DNA of 64,000 bases from 13-2-20CM-66-19 sp963760225 (GTDB taxonomy: Bacteria > Pseudomonadota > Gammaproteobacteria > Steroidobacterales > Steroidobacteraceae): the NCBI GenBank assembly GCA_963760225.1, contig CAVXCD010000003.1:1426001-1490000 (forward strand). Reading direction: 5' to 3'. Position 1 is the first letter of the stretch, and each line of letters opens with the position of its first letter. Below are positions 42,754 to 52,888 of this stretch, piece after piece. The translations under genes were made by a program, and so were the position numbers. Below the pieces are notes generated by a model. The model saw only the letters and a list, made by a program, of their open reading frames with translations, made no database searches and was not told the origin of the DNA.

Positions 42754-45700
42754 GGAGCCGCGCTCCCTGCGGGTCGTAGAACACCGTGGATGCCACCTGC
42801 ACCGCCGCGACGCCTGAGCCCGTTGGTACGTAGAGCGTCTCGCCGAGGCGCGCACGGCCTGCGGCGATGAGTCCCATGGCGATCGAGCGCCCGAGCACGG
42901 CGCTGTGGTAGCTGGAAGTCACGTGTCCAAGCGGCCGCACCGCGGTGTCGGGGTGCGCCTGGGCGATCACCTGCGCGCCGTCTGGCAGCACGCACTGCGG
43001 GTCGGCGGTCAGCAGGCCGACGAGCTGGCGGCGCGCGGGCGACTGCATCGCGGGCCGGGCGAGCGAGCGCTTGCCGACAAAGTCCGGCTTGCTCTTGCCG
43101 ATCGCCCAGGCGAGACCGGCATCGTCGGGCGTCACCGTGCCGTCGGTGTCCTGGCCGACGATGATGTAGCCCTTCTCGGCGCGCAGCACGTGCATCGCCT
43201 CGGTCCCGTACGCAGTGAGCCCGCAGGAACCCCCGGCATCCCACAGCTCCTGCCAGACCGCCGCGCCGAAGTCAGCGGGCACGTTGATTTCGAAGCCGAG
43301 CTCACCGGTGAAGCTCACGCGGAATGCGCGCATCGGCACGCCGCAGATGTGGCCGGTGCGCGCCGACATGTGCGGCATCGCCGCCGCGCTCAGATCGATG
43401 TCGACCAGCGGCGCGAGCAGTTCGCGCGACTTCGGCCCCTGCAGCGCGATCACCGCCCACTGTTCGGTCGTCGAGGTCAGCCACACCGACAGCGCCGACC
43501 ACTCGGTCTGCAGGTAGTCCTCCATCATCGCCAGCACCCGCGGGGCGCCGCCGGTGGTGGTGGTGACGTGAAAGCGCTGCTCCTGCACGCGTGCCACGAC
43601 GCCGTCGTCGTAGACGAAGCCGTCATCGCGCAGCAGTATGCCGTAGCGGCAGCGGCCGACGCCCAGACCGTCCCAGGCATTGACGTACAGGCGGTTCATG
43701 AAGGTGACCGCATCGGCGCCGACCACCTCGATCTTGCCCAGCGTGGAGGCATCGAAGATGCCGCAGCCGCTGCGCACCGCGAGGCACTCGCGCGCCACCG
43801 CGGCGTGCATGTCCTCATTGCCGCGCGGAAAATAGCGGGCACGCTTCCACAGCCCGACGTCTTCGAACACCGCGTCGTGCGCGCGCGCCCAGCCATGCAT
43901 GGGGGTGGTGCGCACCGGGTCGAACAGCTCACCGCGGGCGGGACCGGCGAAGCTGCCGAAGCTCACCGGCGTGTACGGCATGCGAAACGTGGTGAGCCCG
44001 ACTTCCGCCACCGGCTTGCCGAGCTGGCGCGCGACGATAGCGAGCGCGTTGATGTTGGAAGTCTTGCCCTGATCGGTCGCCATGCCGGTCGTCGTATAGC
44101 GCTTGACGTGCTCGATGGAGCGAAAGCCCTCGCGCGTCGCGAGCGCCAGATCCTTGGCCGTCACGTCGTTCTGCCAGTCGACGAAAGCGCGTCCGGCGTT
44201 GTGTCTGGGGAAGGGCAGTGCACCCACGCCGGCGGCTCCCGCCGCGCGCGTGGCGGCGGGCGTGGGTGGTGTGGCAACGGTGCGCGTGCCGGCAGCGGGG
44301 TTCACCCCGCGCCGCGCAGGATCCAGCGCTTCGTGCGCCGCCGCGGTGCCGGCGGCGGCGCCGTCGGCCAGCAGCGCCGCCAGCTCGAACACGCCGCGGC
44401 AGGCGCCGGCGCTGCGCACCCGCTCGCTCGGGACTCCCGGCAGGAAGGCCTGCAGCGCCTCGTTCCACTCGAGCTTGCCGCGCGACTGCGAGTGCAGGTG
44501 CACGCTCGGCGTGTAGCCTCCGGACATCAGCACCAGGTCGCAAGGCTGCGTCCCGGTGTCGAGCCGGATCGCATTCACGCGCAAACGGCCGCTGGTGCCG
44601 AGTACGGTGGCCGCACTCAGCACCGGGATGCGCGCCTGGCGCGCGCGCGCCGCCGCACCGCTCTCCTCGGCACGCACATCGGCGATGGCGGCGATGAAAA
44701 CGCCCGCCGCCTGCAGCGCCATCGCCACTTCGTAGGCCTCGTCGGTCGCCGTGACCAGCACCGCGCGACTGCCGGGGAGCACGGCGTAGCGGTGCAGCCA
44801 GGTGGCGGCAGCACCGGCCAGCATGACTCCCGGCCGGTCGTTGCCCGGGAATACCAGCGGGCGCTCGATGGCGCCGGTCGCCAGCACCACCTCGCGCGCG
44901 CGCACCGGCCATTGCCGCTCGCGCGGCAGATCCGCGGGGGCGGCGGCGAGGTGATCGGTGAGCCGCTGGTTGAGCGCCACCAGATTGTGCGGAAAGTAGC
45001 CGAACGCGGTGGTGCGCGGCAGCAGCGTCACCCGCGGATTGGCGGCGAGCGCAGCGAGGGTGCGCTCCAGCCAATCGGCCGGCGGCCGCCCGTCGATCGC
45101 ATCGGGCGCGTGCGGATCGTGGGCGAGCAGCGAGCCGCCAGGCTCGCACTGCTCATCGCACAGCATGACCCGTGCGCCCGCGGCCGCGGCCGCGGCTGCC
45201 GCGGCAAGACCTGCCGGACCAGCGCCGACCACCAGCACGTCGCAGTGTGCGTAGCGCGCGGCGTAGCGATCGGGATCGGCCTGCGCGGGCGCTTTGCCTA
45301 AGCCCGCGGCCGCGCGGATGCGCGGCTCGTAGAGCGCCTTCCACGCGCCTTTCGGCCACATGAAGGTTTTGTAGTAGAAGCCGGCCGGGATGAACGGCGC
45401 GAGCAGGTCGTTGACGGCGCCGATATCGAAACACAGTGCCGGCCAGCGGTTCTGGCTGTGCGCCTCCAGACCCTCGTACAGCTCGACCTGCGTGGCGCGC
45501 AGGTTCGGCGTGTAGCGCGCCGCGTCGCGGCGCACCGCGACCAGCGCGTTGGGCTCCTCGGCACCGGCGGCCAGCACGCCGCGCGGCCGGTGGTACTTGA
45601 ACGAGCGACCCATGAGGTGCACGCCGCTGGCGAGCAGCGCCGAGGCGAGCGTATCGCCGGCGTAGCCGCTGTACGGGCGACCGTCGAAGGTAAAGCGCAG

Positions 45701-45754
45701 CGTGCGCGTGCGATCGATGCGCCCGCCGTGCTGCAGCCGCAGGCCGTCGATCAT
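42746..45754 (-). CDS. soxA: Sarcosine oxidase alpha subunit
   Basis: This 1002-aa protein has the expected length and order: an N-terminal fer2_4-like domain (GYAGDTLASALLASGVHLMGRSFKYHRPRG), an NAD/FAD Rossmann domain (VLVVGAGPAGLAAAAAAAAAGARV, about residues 165-190), a central insert, and a C-terminal GcvT/H4folate-binding half (SGCGIFDASTLGKIEVVGADA, VSFTGELGFEINVPADFG). With SoxB it oxidises sarcosine to glycine and makes methylene-H4folate. It overlaps soxD by 4 nt (ATGA) and soxG by 8 nt. Confidence 0.94.
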   Translation of the reverse strand: MIDGLRLQHGGRIDRTRTLRFTFDGRPYSGYAGDTLASALLASGVHLMGRSFKYHRPRGVLAAGAEEPNALVAVRRDAARYTPNLRATQVELYEGLEAHSQNRWPALCFDIGAVNDLLAPFIPAGFYYKTFMWPKGAWKALYEPRIRAAAGLGKAPAQADPDRYAARYAHCDVLVVGAGPAGLAAAAAAAAAGARVMLCDEQCEPGGSLLAHDPHAPDAIDGRPPADWLERTLAALAANPRVTLLPRTTAFGYFPHNLVALNQRLTDHLAAAPADLPRERQWPVRAREVVLATGAIERPLVFPGNDRPGVMLAGAAATWLHRYAVLPGSRAVLVTATDEAYEVAMALQAAGVFIAAIADVRAEESGAAARARQARIPVLSAATVLGTSGRLRVNAIRLDTGTQPCDLVLMSGGYTPSVHLHSQSRGKLEWNEALQAFLPGVPSERVRSAGACRGVFELAALLADGAAAGTAAAHEALDPARRGVNPAAGTRTVATPPTPAATRAAGAAGVGALPFPRHNAGRAFVDWQNDVTAKDLALATREGFRSIEHVKRYTTTGMATDQGKTSNINALAIVARQLGKPVAEVGLTTFRMPYTPVSFGSFAGPARGELFDPVRTTPMHGWARAHDAVFEDVGLWKRARYFPRGNEDMHAAVARECLAVRSGCGIFDASTLGKIEVVGADAVTFMNRLYVNAWDGLGVGRCRYGILLRDDGFVYDDGVVARVQEQRFHVTTTTGGAPRVLAMMEDYLQTEWSALSVWLTSTTEQWAVIALQGPKSRELLAPLVDIDLSAAAMPHMSARTGHICGVPMRAFRVSFTGELGFEINVPADFGAAVWQELWDAGGSCGLTAYGTEAMHVLRAEKGYIIVGQDTDGTVTPDDAGLAWAIGKSKPDFVGKRSLARPAMQSPARRQLVGLLTADPQCVLPDGAQVIAQAHPDTAVRPLGHVTSSYHSAVLGRSIAMGLIAAGRARLGETLYVPTGSGVAAVQVASTVFYDPQGARLHA

Positions 45755-46047
45755 GTGCGTGCCTGCGCGGCGGGGACAGCCGGCGGGGCTTCGCCCACCT
45801 TGTAGGTTGCCAGGAACTGGTCGGTGGTGGTGTCGCGCAGCGCGTTGAAGAAGCGGCCGCAGCCGTGGGTGTGGCGCCAGCGCTCGGCATGCACCCCGCG
45901 GGTGTTGGCGCGCAGGTACAGGTAGTCGGCCCACACCTGGTCAGAGGCGTCCGCCGGTCGTGCCGGGCGGACGAGGTGCGCCTGTCCGCCGTGGACGAAC
46001 TCGGGCTCGGGGCGCTCACCGCAGTAGGGGCAATCGATCAGCAGCAT
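45751..46047 (-). CDS. soxD: Sarcosine oxidase delta subunit
   Basis: This 98-aa protein has the zinc-binding SoxD pattern: CPYCGERPEPEFVHGG at the N-terminus and WRHTHGCGRFFNALRDTTT later, with Cys and His ligands. It supports assembly of heterotetrameric sarcosine oxidase. It sits between soxB (15-nt gap) and soxA (4-nt overlap). Confidence 0.93.
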   Translation of the reverse strand: MLLIDCPYCGERPEPEFVHGGQAHLVRPARPADASDQVWADYLYLRANTRGVHAERWRHTHGCGRFFNALRDTTTDQFLATYKVGEAPPAVPAAQART

Positions 46048-46062
46048 GCGCAGCTCTTTCCG

Positions 46063-47313
46063 TCAGTGCGCCACCGCGGCAGCCGCGGCCTCGTCGATCA
46101 GGTCGCCGTCACGAAAGCGCTCGAGCGTGAAGGGCGCATTGAGCGCGTGCGGCGCATCGTGCGCGATGGTCCAGGCAAACACGTGCGCCGAGCCGGGCGT
46201 CGCCTTGAAGCCGCCCGTGCCCCAGCCGCAGTTCACGTACAGGCCCGGCACGGGTGTCCTGGCGATGATCGGCGAGCGGTCCGGCGTCAGGTCGACGATG
46301 CCGCCCCAGGCGCGCAGCATGCGCAGCCGGCGGAACATCGGGAACAGCTCGCAGATCGCCTCGAGCGCATGGCTGGTGATGTGCAGTCCGCCGCGCTGCG
46401 TATAAGAGGTGTAGGCGTCGGTGCCTGCGCCGATCACCAGCTCACCCTTGTCCGACTGGCTGATATAGGCGTGGATGGTGTTGGACATGACGACGCACGG
46501 AAACACCGGCTTCACCGGCTCGGAGACCAGTGCCTGCAGCGGGTAGCTCTCGAGCGGCAGCGCGACGCCCGCCATTTTCATGATGACGCTGGTGTGCCCT
46601 GCTGCGGCCACGCCGATGCGCGCGGCGCGAATCGGCCCGCGCGTGGTCTCCACGCCCTCCACCGCACCGGCGCCGTCGAGGCGGATGCCGGTTACCTCGC
46701 AGTTCTCGATGATGTCGACCCCGAGCGCGTCGGCGGCACGCGCGTAGCCCCAGGCGACTGCATCGTGGCGCGCAGTGCCGCCGCGGCGCTGCAGCGCGGC
46801 GCCGAGCACCGGGTAGCGGATGTCGCCAATCTTCAGCAGCGGACAGAAGCGCTGCGCTTCCAGCGGGGTGAGCCATTCGTTGTCGACGCCGGCGGCACGA
46901 TTGGCGTGGATGTGGCGCTGGAAGACCTGCGCATCGTGCACCGTGTGCGCGAGCATCAGTACTCCGCGCGGCGAGAACATGACATTGTAATTGAGGGCCT
47001 GCGCGAGGGTCTCCCACATCCTGAGCGCGTGGTCGTAGAGCGCGGCGCTCTCCGGGAACAGGTAGTTGGAGCGGATGATGGTGGTGTTGCGGCCGGTGTT
47101 GCCGCCGCCGATCCAGCCCTTTTCGAGCACCGCGATGCGCTGCATGCGATGCTCGCTCGCGAGGTAGTAAGCCGCTCCCAGCCCATGCCCGCCGCCGCCC
47201 ACGATCAGCGCGTCGTAGGCCGGCTGCGGCTCGGGGCTGCGCCATTGCGCCGTCCAGCCGCGCTGGCCGGACAGCCCACGCTTCAGCAGTGACATTGCGG
47301 AAAAGGGTTGCAT
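46063..47313 (-). CDS. soxB: Sarcosine oxidase beta subunit
   Basis: This 416-aa flavoprotein has an N-terminal FAD fold (DALIVGGGGHGLGAAYYLA near residue 34), EKGWIGGGNTGRNTTIIRSNY, and the C-terminal TPDRSPIIARTPVPGLYVNCGWGTGGFKATPGS. It is the catalytic subunit that oxidises sarcosine. ATG 47313 (MQPFSAMSLLKRGLS) matches the usual SoxB start; upstream in-frame codons reach 47355. It opens the soxBDAG operon; the 206-bp upstream gap to the permease stop should hold the promoter, but I see no clear regulator site there. Confidence 0.94.
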   Translation of the reverse strand: MQPFSAMSLLKRGLSGQRGWTAQWRSPEPQPAYDALIVGGGGHGLGAAYYLASEHRMQRIAVLEKGWIGGGNTGRNTTIIRSNYLFPESAALYDHALRMWETLAQALNYNVMFSPRGVLMLAHTVHDAQVFQRHIHANRAAGVDNEWLTPLEAQRFCPLLKIGDIRYPVLGAALQRRGGTARHDAVAWGYARAADALGVDIIENCEVTGIRLDGAGAVEGVETTRGPIRAARIGVAAAGHTSVIMKMAGVALPLESYPLQALVSEPVKPVFPCVVMSNTIHAYISQSDKGELVIGAGTDAYTSYTQRGGLHITSHALEAICELFPMFRRLRMLRAWGGIVDLTPDRSPIIARTPVPGLYVNCGWGTGGFKATPGSAHVFAWTIAHDAPHALNAPFTLERFRDGDLIDEAAAAAVAH

Positions 47314-47519
47314 CGTCAGGTCCGAACAGCTGTGGCGCACGTCCGCGCGCATCATGCGCGCGCGTCATCATGCTCCTGGAGCCTGAAGACCTACGAGCAT
47401 CCACACGCCCAGCGGCTTGAATGGAGGCGACGTGGCCGTCCGTGGGGCCACCTGGCACAGGGGCGCCCCACCGCGACTGCTCTGGAGGAGCCGCCGACCC
47501 AGCGGACACGGAGCGGATG

Positions 47520-48920
47520 TCAGCGCGTAGCGTGCACCGTCGAGAGTGCGCCCGCTCGTCCACGCCGGAAAACCACGTAGGCGAGCAACGCGACGAGGAT
47601 GGACACCGTGCTGGTCCAGAACTCGGCGCGGTGCGCGGGCGTCAGCGCCATTGCGACCAGCACCAGCACCATCGCCGCGATCGCGAGGTAGCTCAGCCAC
47701 GGGAACAGCCACATCGGCAGTGTCGGCGGGGGTGCGCCGGCGCGCTCGCGCGCCCGTCGCGAGCGCACCTGCGACACTGCAATGGCGAGATAGATCACCG
47801 CGATGATGGCGCCGGACGCGTTCACCAGAAAGGCAAACACGACGCTCGGCGAGAGAATGGCGGCGATCACGCCGGCGAACCCCACCACGCTGGCGAGCAG
47901 CACGGCGCGCGCCGGCACGTGGCGGCGGTTGGTCCGCACCAACCAGCGCGGCGCATCGCCGCGGCTGGCGAGGACGAACAGCACGCGCGAGGCCACGTAG
48001 AACGACGAATTGAGGCACGACAGCACGGCCGTGAGAATCACCACCGCCATGAATTCGCTCGCGTAGGGGAAGTGGATTCCGTCCAACGCCAGGGTAAACG
48101 GTGACTGACCCGACACCACGTGTATCCAGGGCACGGTGCTCACGATCACAAAGATCGAGCCGACGTAGAAGAGCAGGATGCGGGTGATGATGGTCGAGGT
48201 CATCCGCGCCACCGCCCGCGCCGGCTCGGGCGATTCCGCCGCGGCGATCGTCACCACTTCAGCGCCCATCATGGACCAGATGACTGTGGTCACGGCGGCC
48301 AGCACCGCGAACGGCCCACGCGGCGCAAACCCGCCATAATCGACGAGGGTGGAGAAGGTCGGCCCGCTCGCAGAGCGGTAGCCGCAGGCGTGCGCGCCGA
48401 CCACGACGATAAAGGAGAGAATGGCCGCGACCTTGATCGATGAGAACCAGAACTCGAACTCGCCGTAGGCGCGCGCTGACATGAGATTCACACACGTCAT
48501 GAGCAGCATCAACGCGGCGCCAATCTGCCACAGCGGCAGCGGCAGCCAGCCCTGGATGATGCCGGCCCCGGCGATCGCCTCGACCGGAATCACCACCACC
48601 CAGAAGTACCAATAGAGCCAGCCGACCGAGAATCCGGCCCAGTTGCCGAGCGCGGCGCGGGTGAACTCGGTAAACGAGCGCACCTGCGGCATGTCGACCG
48701 CCATCTCCCCGAGCATGCGCATGATCAGCAGGACCAGCAGGCCGGTGAGCGCATAGCTCACGATAATTGCAGGTCCCGCGGCGGCGATCGCCACGCTGCT
48801 GCCGACGAACAGACCGGCACCGATGATGCCGCCGATGGTGATCATCGCAACGTGGCGCGGCCGCAGTGAGCGGCTCAGCGCGTTGTGATCCGCCGCAGCG
48901 GTCGTCGGTACGTCGGTCAT
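47520..48920 (-). CDS. APC-superfamily amino acid permease (AAT family)
   Basis: This 466-aa protein has about twelve membrane spans and the AAT-family signature IGGIIGAGLFVGSSVAIAAAGP near residue 30, with SFTEFTRAALG and the conserved GAEVVTIAAAESPEPARAV segment. The closest look is to ProY/GabP-type permeases. It follows a second APC permease with a 10-nt gap and lies just upstream of soxB on the same strand. The position suggests import of sarcosine, dimethylglycine or another small N-methylated amino acid; the substrate is not shown by the sequence. Confidence 0.88.
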   Translation of the reverse strand: MTDVPTTAAADHNALSRSLRPRHVAMITIGGIIGAGLFVGSSVAIAAAGPAIIVSYALTGLLVLLIMRMLGEMAVDMPQVRSFTEFTRAALGNWAGFSVGWLYWYFWVVVIPVEAIAGAGIIQGWLPLPLWQIGAALMLLMTCVNLMSARAYGEFEFWFSSIKVAAILSFIVVVGAHACGYRSASGPTFSTLVDYGGFAPRGPFAVLAAVTTVIWSMMGAEVVTIAAAESPEPARAVARMTSTIITRILLFYVGSIFVIVSTVPWIHVVSGQSPFTLALDGIHFPYASEFMAVVILTAVLSCLNSSFYVASRVLFVLASRGDAPRWLVRTNRRHVPARAVLLASVVGFAGVIAAILSPSVVFAFLVNASGAIIAVIYLAIAVSQVRSRRARERAGAPPPTLPMWLFPWLSYLAIAAMVLVLVAMALTPAHRAEFWTSTVSILVALLAYVVFRRGRAGALSTVHATR

Positions 48921-48930
48921 CGCTTCCCCA

Positions 48931-50475
48931 CTAGAGTTCCGCCTGCAGTGCATCAGCATTTGTGGTCAGCGTGTGCGACGCCAGCGTGCCGATGTGATGG
49001 CTGCCCTTGGCGGCGTACCACCACAGACCTGCTCCGAGAATCACGGCGATGTAGACGAACGCACCCCAGGTGTTGTACCAGGGTGTGCCGTAGACGGCTT
49101 CGCGCGGCCAGGCCAGGTTGATCGCCATCCCCGTGCCCCACAGCACCGCGACGATGTTGACGAACATTCCCCACCTGCCCATGGTGAAGTAGCCGCCGGC
49201 CACCAGATCTGCGGGGGGCCATTGCCCTTGCAGGCGCTTCTTCAGCAGCGGACCGGTCACCATCAGGTACGCCAGGTAGATCATGATGACCGCAATCGAG
49301 GTCAGCACCGTGAAGATTTTCGGCTGTCCGATGTTGACGACCAGGATCAGCTCGGCAATCACGCCGATCACGACGGCAGGAACAATAGGCGTCTGGGTCC
49401 TGGAATTCACCCGCGCCAGCTTCTCACCGAACGGCAATGCATTGTCGCGCGCCATCGCGAAGGTCAAGCGGATGGCCGCGGTATGCACGGCCAGCGAGCA
49501 CACCGTCACCGCGACCACGATGCAGACCAGGAAGATCTTGCCCAGCGGACCCCACATGACCTGCTCGACGATGTATTGCAAGCCGCCGCTGCTGCTGCCG
49601 ATGCTCGGATCACGCAGATTGGGTGCCGCCATGACCGCGAAAACCAGGATTGCACCGCCGATGACGAACGAGGCCAGGATGGCCCGCAGAATGGCCCGGG
49701 GCGCAGTGCGCCGCGGCTCCAACGTCTCCTCACCCAGTGAACTGGCGGTGTCGAAGCCGTACATGACGTATCCGGAGGCCAGCGACGCCACCAGGAAAGC
49801 GTTGAGAAAGCCCCAGCTCTTGCCGGCGCCGTAGCCGTGGGCGGAGAAAAAGACTTCGGGACCTCGCTTGGCGTTGAGCGCCAGGATGATCGCTATGAGG
49901 CAGGCAGCAATCAGCTCGACAAACACGCCCGCGCTGTTAATCGTCGCCATCAACCGCACGCCGAGCGCATTGACCACGGTGGTGAACACGATCAGGACCG
50001 TGCCGAGGATCACCGCGTTCGTGGCGAAATCGTAGCTACCACTGCCGTCGCCGATGATCTGGAAGCCGCTCCATAGCCGCGGCAGGTTGAGTTGCAGCGC
50101 CAGCACCACGGCAGACAGGGTGACAATCGACGCCGTGAGCATCAGCCAGCCCGAAGACCAACCTACGATCCGGCTGCCCAGCAGCTTCGACCAGTTATAG
50201 ACCGATCCGGCGACGGGGTATTTGGCGGCCAGCTCCATGAAGCACAGCGCCACCGCCAACTGACCGACGAGCACCAGCGGCCAGGACCACAGATACGCCG
50301 GCCCGGCAGTGCCGAAGCCGAAGTAGAACAGCTGGAAGGTACCGGTGAGTATCGAGATATAACTGACGCCGGCGGCAAAGCTGCCGAAACCCCCGATACT
50401 GCGAGCAAGCGATTCCTTGTAGCCGAAGTGCTCCATGCCGCTGTCGGAGCGTCCGCTAGCCTTGTTCTTATCCAC
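48931..50475 (-). CDS. APC-superfamily amino acid/choline-type permease (ACT family, GabA/BAT1-like)
   Basis: This 514-aa protein has about twelve membrane spans, an N-terminal SIGGFGSFAAGVSYISILTGTFQLF and the YGFDTASSLGEETLEPRRTAPRAIL segment typical of the ACT family, which includes GABA and choline permeases. GTG 50475 is preceded by GAGAGG about 10 nt upstream and is the preferred start; ATG 50436 is an alternative. It is divergent from the betI-betB frame across 292 bp. A choline or betaine permease role would fit the context but is not proven. Confidence 0.87.
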   Translation of the reverse strand: MDKNKASGRSDSGMEHFGYKESLARSIGGFGSFAAGVSYISILTGTFQLFYFGFGTAGPAYLWSWPLVLVGQLAVALCFMELAAKYPVAGSVYNWSKLLGSRIVGWSSGWLMLTASIVTLSAVVLALQLNLPRLWSGFQIIGDGSGSYDFATNAVILGTVLIVFTTVVNALGVRLMATINSAGVFVELIAACLIAIILALNAKRGPEVFFSAHGYGAGKSWGFLNAFLVASLASGYVMYGFDTASSLGEETLEPRRTAPRAILRAILASFVIGGAILVFAVMAAPNLRDPSIGSSSGGLQYIVEQVMWGPLGKIFLVCIVVAVTVCSLAVHTAAIRLTFAMARDNALPFGEKLARVNSRTQTPIVPAVVIGVIAELILVVNIGQPKIFTVLTSIAVIMIYLAYLMVTGPLLKKRLQGQWPPADLVAGGYFTMGRWGMFVNIVAVLWGTGMAINLAWPREAVYGTPWYNTWGAFVYIAVILGAGLWWYAAKGSHHIGTLASHTLTTNADALQAEL

Positions 50476-50625
50476 GCCTTTCCTCTCTAGAAATGGGTCG
50501 TCGCTCGGGCAATCCCAGCGAGGCCCGGCTGACCCAACTGCGTCACAGGCGGCAGGCGGGCGGATTGCCGGCGGTTGACGGTGCACTTGACCGTAACGCC
50601 CCGCGACTCCATCATTTCCCCCGGA

Positions 50626-50687
50626 ACTTGAATAGCTGTTTAACCGACCGGCTGTCAAGTCGCTGAAAGACCGGCAAGTCACTGAGC
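50626..50687. promoter_or_regulatory. Repeats in the permease/betI intergenic region (candidate BetI operator area)
   Basis: ACTTGA (50626-50631) and TCAAGT (50655-50660) form an inverted pair, and another ACTTGA copy lies at 50585-50590. A direct repeat GACCGGC...AAGTC.CTGA occurs at about 50646-50666 and 50669-50685. They lie in the 292-bp gap between the divergent permease and betI-betB frames. A BetI-type repressor site here is plausible, but the exact operator is not recognised. Confidence 0.35.
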
Positions 50688-50767
50688 AAGAAAGAAGTAC
50701 GCCTCAGGGACGAGGACATCGAGCGAGCCTGGATGCTCTGTCGCGGAGCCCATCCGGTAATGTCCAA

Positions 50768-52384
50768 TTGAACAGGCAATCAACGCTCAAGGATGCCCGC
50801 GCTCACAGCGCCGCGTCCCCGCGGGACGAGGGCGAGGACGCGCGGCGCGTGCAGCTGGTCGAAGTCACGATCGACAGTCTGGCTGAAGTCGGCTACGTCG
50901 GCACCACTCTCGCAGAGATCGCGCGCCGCGCGGACGTATCGCCGGGCCTGGTCGCGCATTACTTCGGCGACAAGGACGGCCTGCTCGAAGCTGCGTTCCG
51001 CACGCTCGCGCGCACGCTGGCCGTGCGGGTGCGGGCGCGCCTGGCGCTGGCGCGCACGCCGCGCGGACGCGTACAGGCGGTCATCGACATCAATCTGGCG
51101 CCGGAGGAATTCAACAAGCGCACCGGCACGGCATGGCTGGCCTTCTGGGGACAGGTGCTGCACGTCGAGGGATTGAAACGGGTACAGACGGCCTACCAGC
51201 GCCGCATGCTGTCAAATCTGCGCAGCGATCTGCGTCGGATGATACCGGGAGAGGACGCGCGCAGTCTCGCGGCGATGATTGCCGCCATGATCGACGGTGT
51301 GTGGCTGCGTGCCGCACTGTCGGAATGGCAGGAGGCCGACAGCGAGAGCGCCTGTGCGCTGCTCACCGCTTTCGTCGAGGGGCGCCTGAAGGAACTCGCA
51401 TCAACGGCCGCGGGCACCGCCACCACCGCTGCCGCGCAGGCGTCCCCGCCGCTCGCCGGCGGCACCTTCCGGGTGCACAACCCCGCCACCGGTGCCGTGC
51501 TCGCCGAGCTCAGCGCGGACGGCCCGGCGCAGATCGAGGCGGCGGTGGAGCGTGCGCGCGCGGCACAGCGTCAATGGGCGGCCCTCGGCGGCGCGGCACG
51601 CGGCCGCGTGCTGCAGCGTGCGGCGCAACTGCTGCGCGCGCACAACGACGAACTGGCGCAGCTCGAGACCCTGAATACCGGCAAGCCCATCCAGGAGACG
51701 CGGGTGGTCGACGTGACCTCCGGCGCGGAGTGCCTCGAGTACTACGCAGGTCTCGCCGCCGGCATTGCCGGGGAGCACCTGGACTTGGGAGCTGCGGCTT
51801 TCGGCTACACGCGCCGCGAGCCCCTCGGGGTGGTCGCGGGCATTGGCGCCTGGAACTACCCGCTGCAGATCGCGTGCTGGAAGTCCGCTCCCGCGCTTGC
51901 CTGCGGCAATGCCATGATCTTCAAGCCCGCGGAGCTCACACCGCTCACGGCGCTGAAGCTCGAGGAGATCTATCGCGCGGCCGGGCTGCCCGCGGGTGTG
52001 TTCCAGGTGGTGCAGGGTATGGCGGCGACCGGACGGCTGCTCACGCGCCATCCACACATCCGCAAGATCTCACTCACCGGCGAGGTGGCCACGGGCAAGG
52101 CGGTGATGGCCGATGCGGCCGCCTCGCTCAAGCAGGTGACGCTCGAGCTCGGCGGCAAGTCCCCGCTCATCGTCTTCGACGATGCGCGGCTCGACAATGC
52201 GGTGAGCGGGGCGCTGCTGGGCAACTTCTATTCGGCCGGCGAGGTGTGCTCCAACGGCACGCGCGTGTTCGTGCAGCGCGGGGTGCATGCGCGCTTCGTC
52301 GAGCAGCTGCACGCGCGCACGGCGGCGCTGCGGGTCGGCGACCCGCTGGATCCGGCGACGCAGGTCGGCTCGCTGATCTCGCGC
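50768..52384 (+). CDS. betI-betB: BetI-type TetR repressor reading in frame into betaine-aldehyde dehydrogenase (N-terminal part, before a frameshift)
   Basis: Residues 30-210 match BetI: VTIDSLAEVGYVGTTLAEIA, the HTH DVSPGLVAHYFGDKDGLLEA and WLAFWGQVLHVEGLKRVQ. A 20-residue Ala/Thr linker follows, then betaine-aldehyde dehydrogenase begins (GTFRVHNPATGAVLAEL) with GIGAWNYPLQIACWK, the catalytic ELGGKSPLIVF and the Cys of GEVCSNGTRVFV. No stop and no convincing start separates the parts. The first codon is TTG 50768 with no good SD, so the start is uncertain. The frame is broken by one extra base near 52384-52385; the dehydrogenase C-terminus continues in the next frame. The role would be choline-responsive repression plus betaine aldehyde oxidation. 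Confidence 0.72.
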
Positions 52385-52385
52385 C

Positions 52386-52865
52386 GAGCATCTGGAGAAG
52401 GTGCTGGGCTTCATCGCGCGCGGCCGCGCCCAGGGTGCGCGTCTCGTGATCGGCGGTGCGCGCCTCACCGCCGGGGATCTCGCCAATGGCTGCTTCGTCG
52501 CGCCCACGGTATTCGACCACTGTCACGACGACATGGACATCGTGCGCCAGGAGATCTTCGGCCCGGTCATGTCGGTGCTCGAGTTCGACACCGAGGCGGA
52601 GGTCATCGAGCGCGCCAATGCCACCGAATTCGGCCTGGCAGCGGGAGTGTTCACCAACGACCTGACGCGCGCGCACCGCGTCATCGCCCAGCTGCAGGCC
52701 GGCACCTGCTGGATCAATCACTACAACATCACCCCGGTGGAGCTGCCGTTCGGCGGGGTGAAGCTGTCCGGACTCGGACGCGAGAACGGACGTGCCGCGC
52801 TCGAGCACTACACGCAACTGAAAAGCGTCTACGTCGCCATGGGCGACATCGACTCCCCCTACTAG
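52386..52865 (+). pseudogene. betB: C-terminal part of betaine-aldehyde dehydrogenase after a single-base frameshift
   Basis: From GAG 52386 the frame reads EHLEKVLGFIARGRAQGARLVIGG and continues through RQEIFGPVMSVLEFD, VELPFGGVKLSGLGRENG and a natural stop at 52865. This is exactly the part missing from the upstream frame, which diverges at TCGCGCC. Removing one C from 52384-52385 restores a single dehydrogenase of about 490 residues. No start codon of its own makes sense. All motifs on both sides are intact, so this is either a very recent mutation or a base-call error. Confidence 0.75.
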
Positions 52866-52888
52866 CGCAGCTGCGCGACGCGCAACCC

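Noticed and set aside
42905..45301. 798-codon open frame on the plus strand
   Set aside because: It is antisense to soxA, which is full-length and matches its family throughout.
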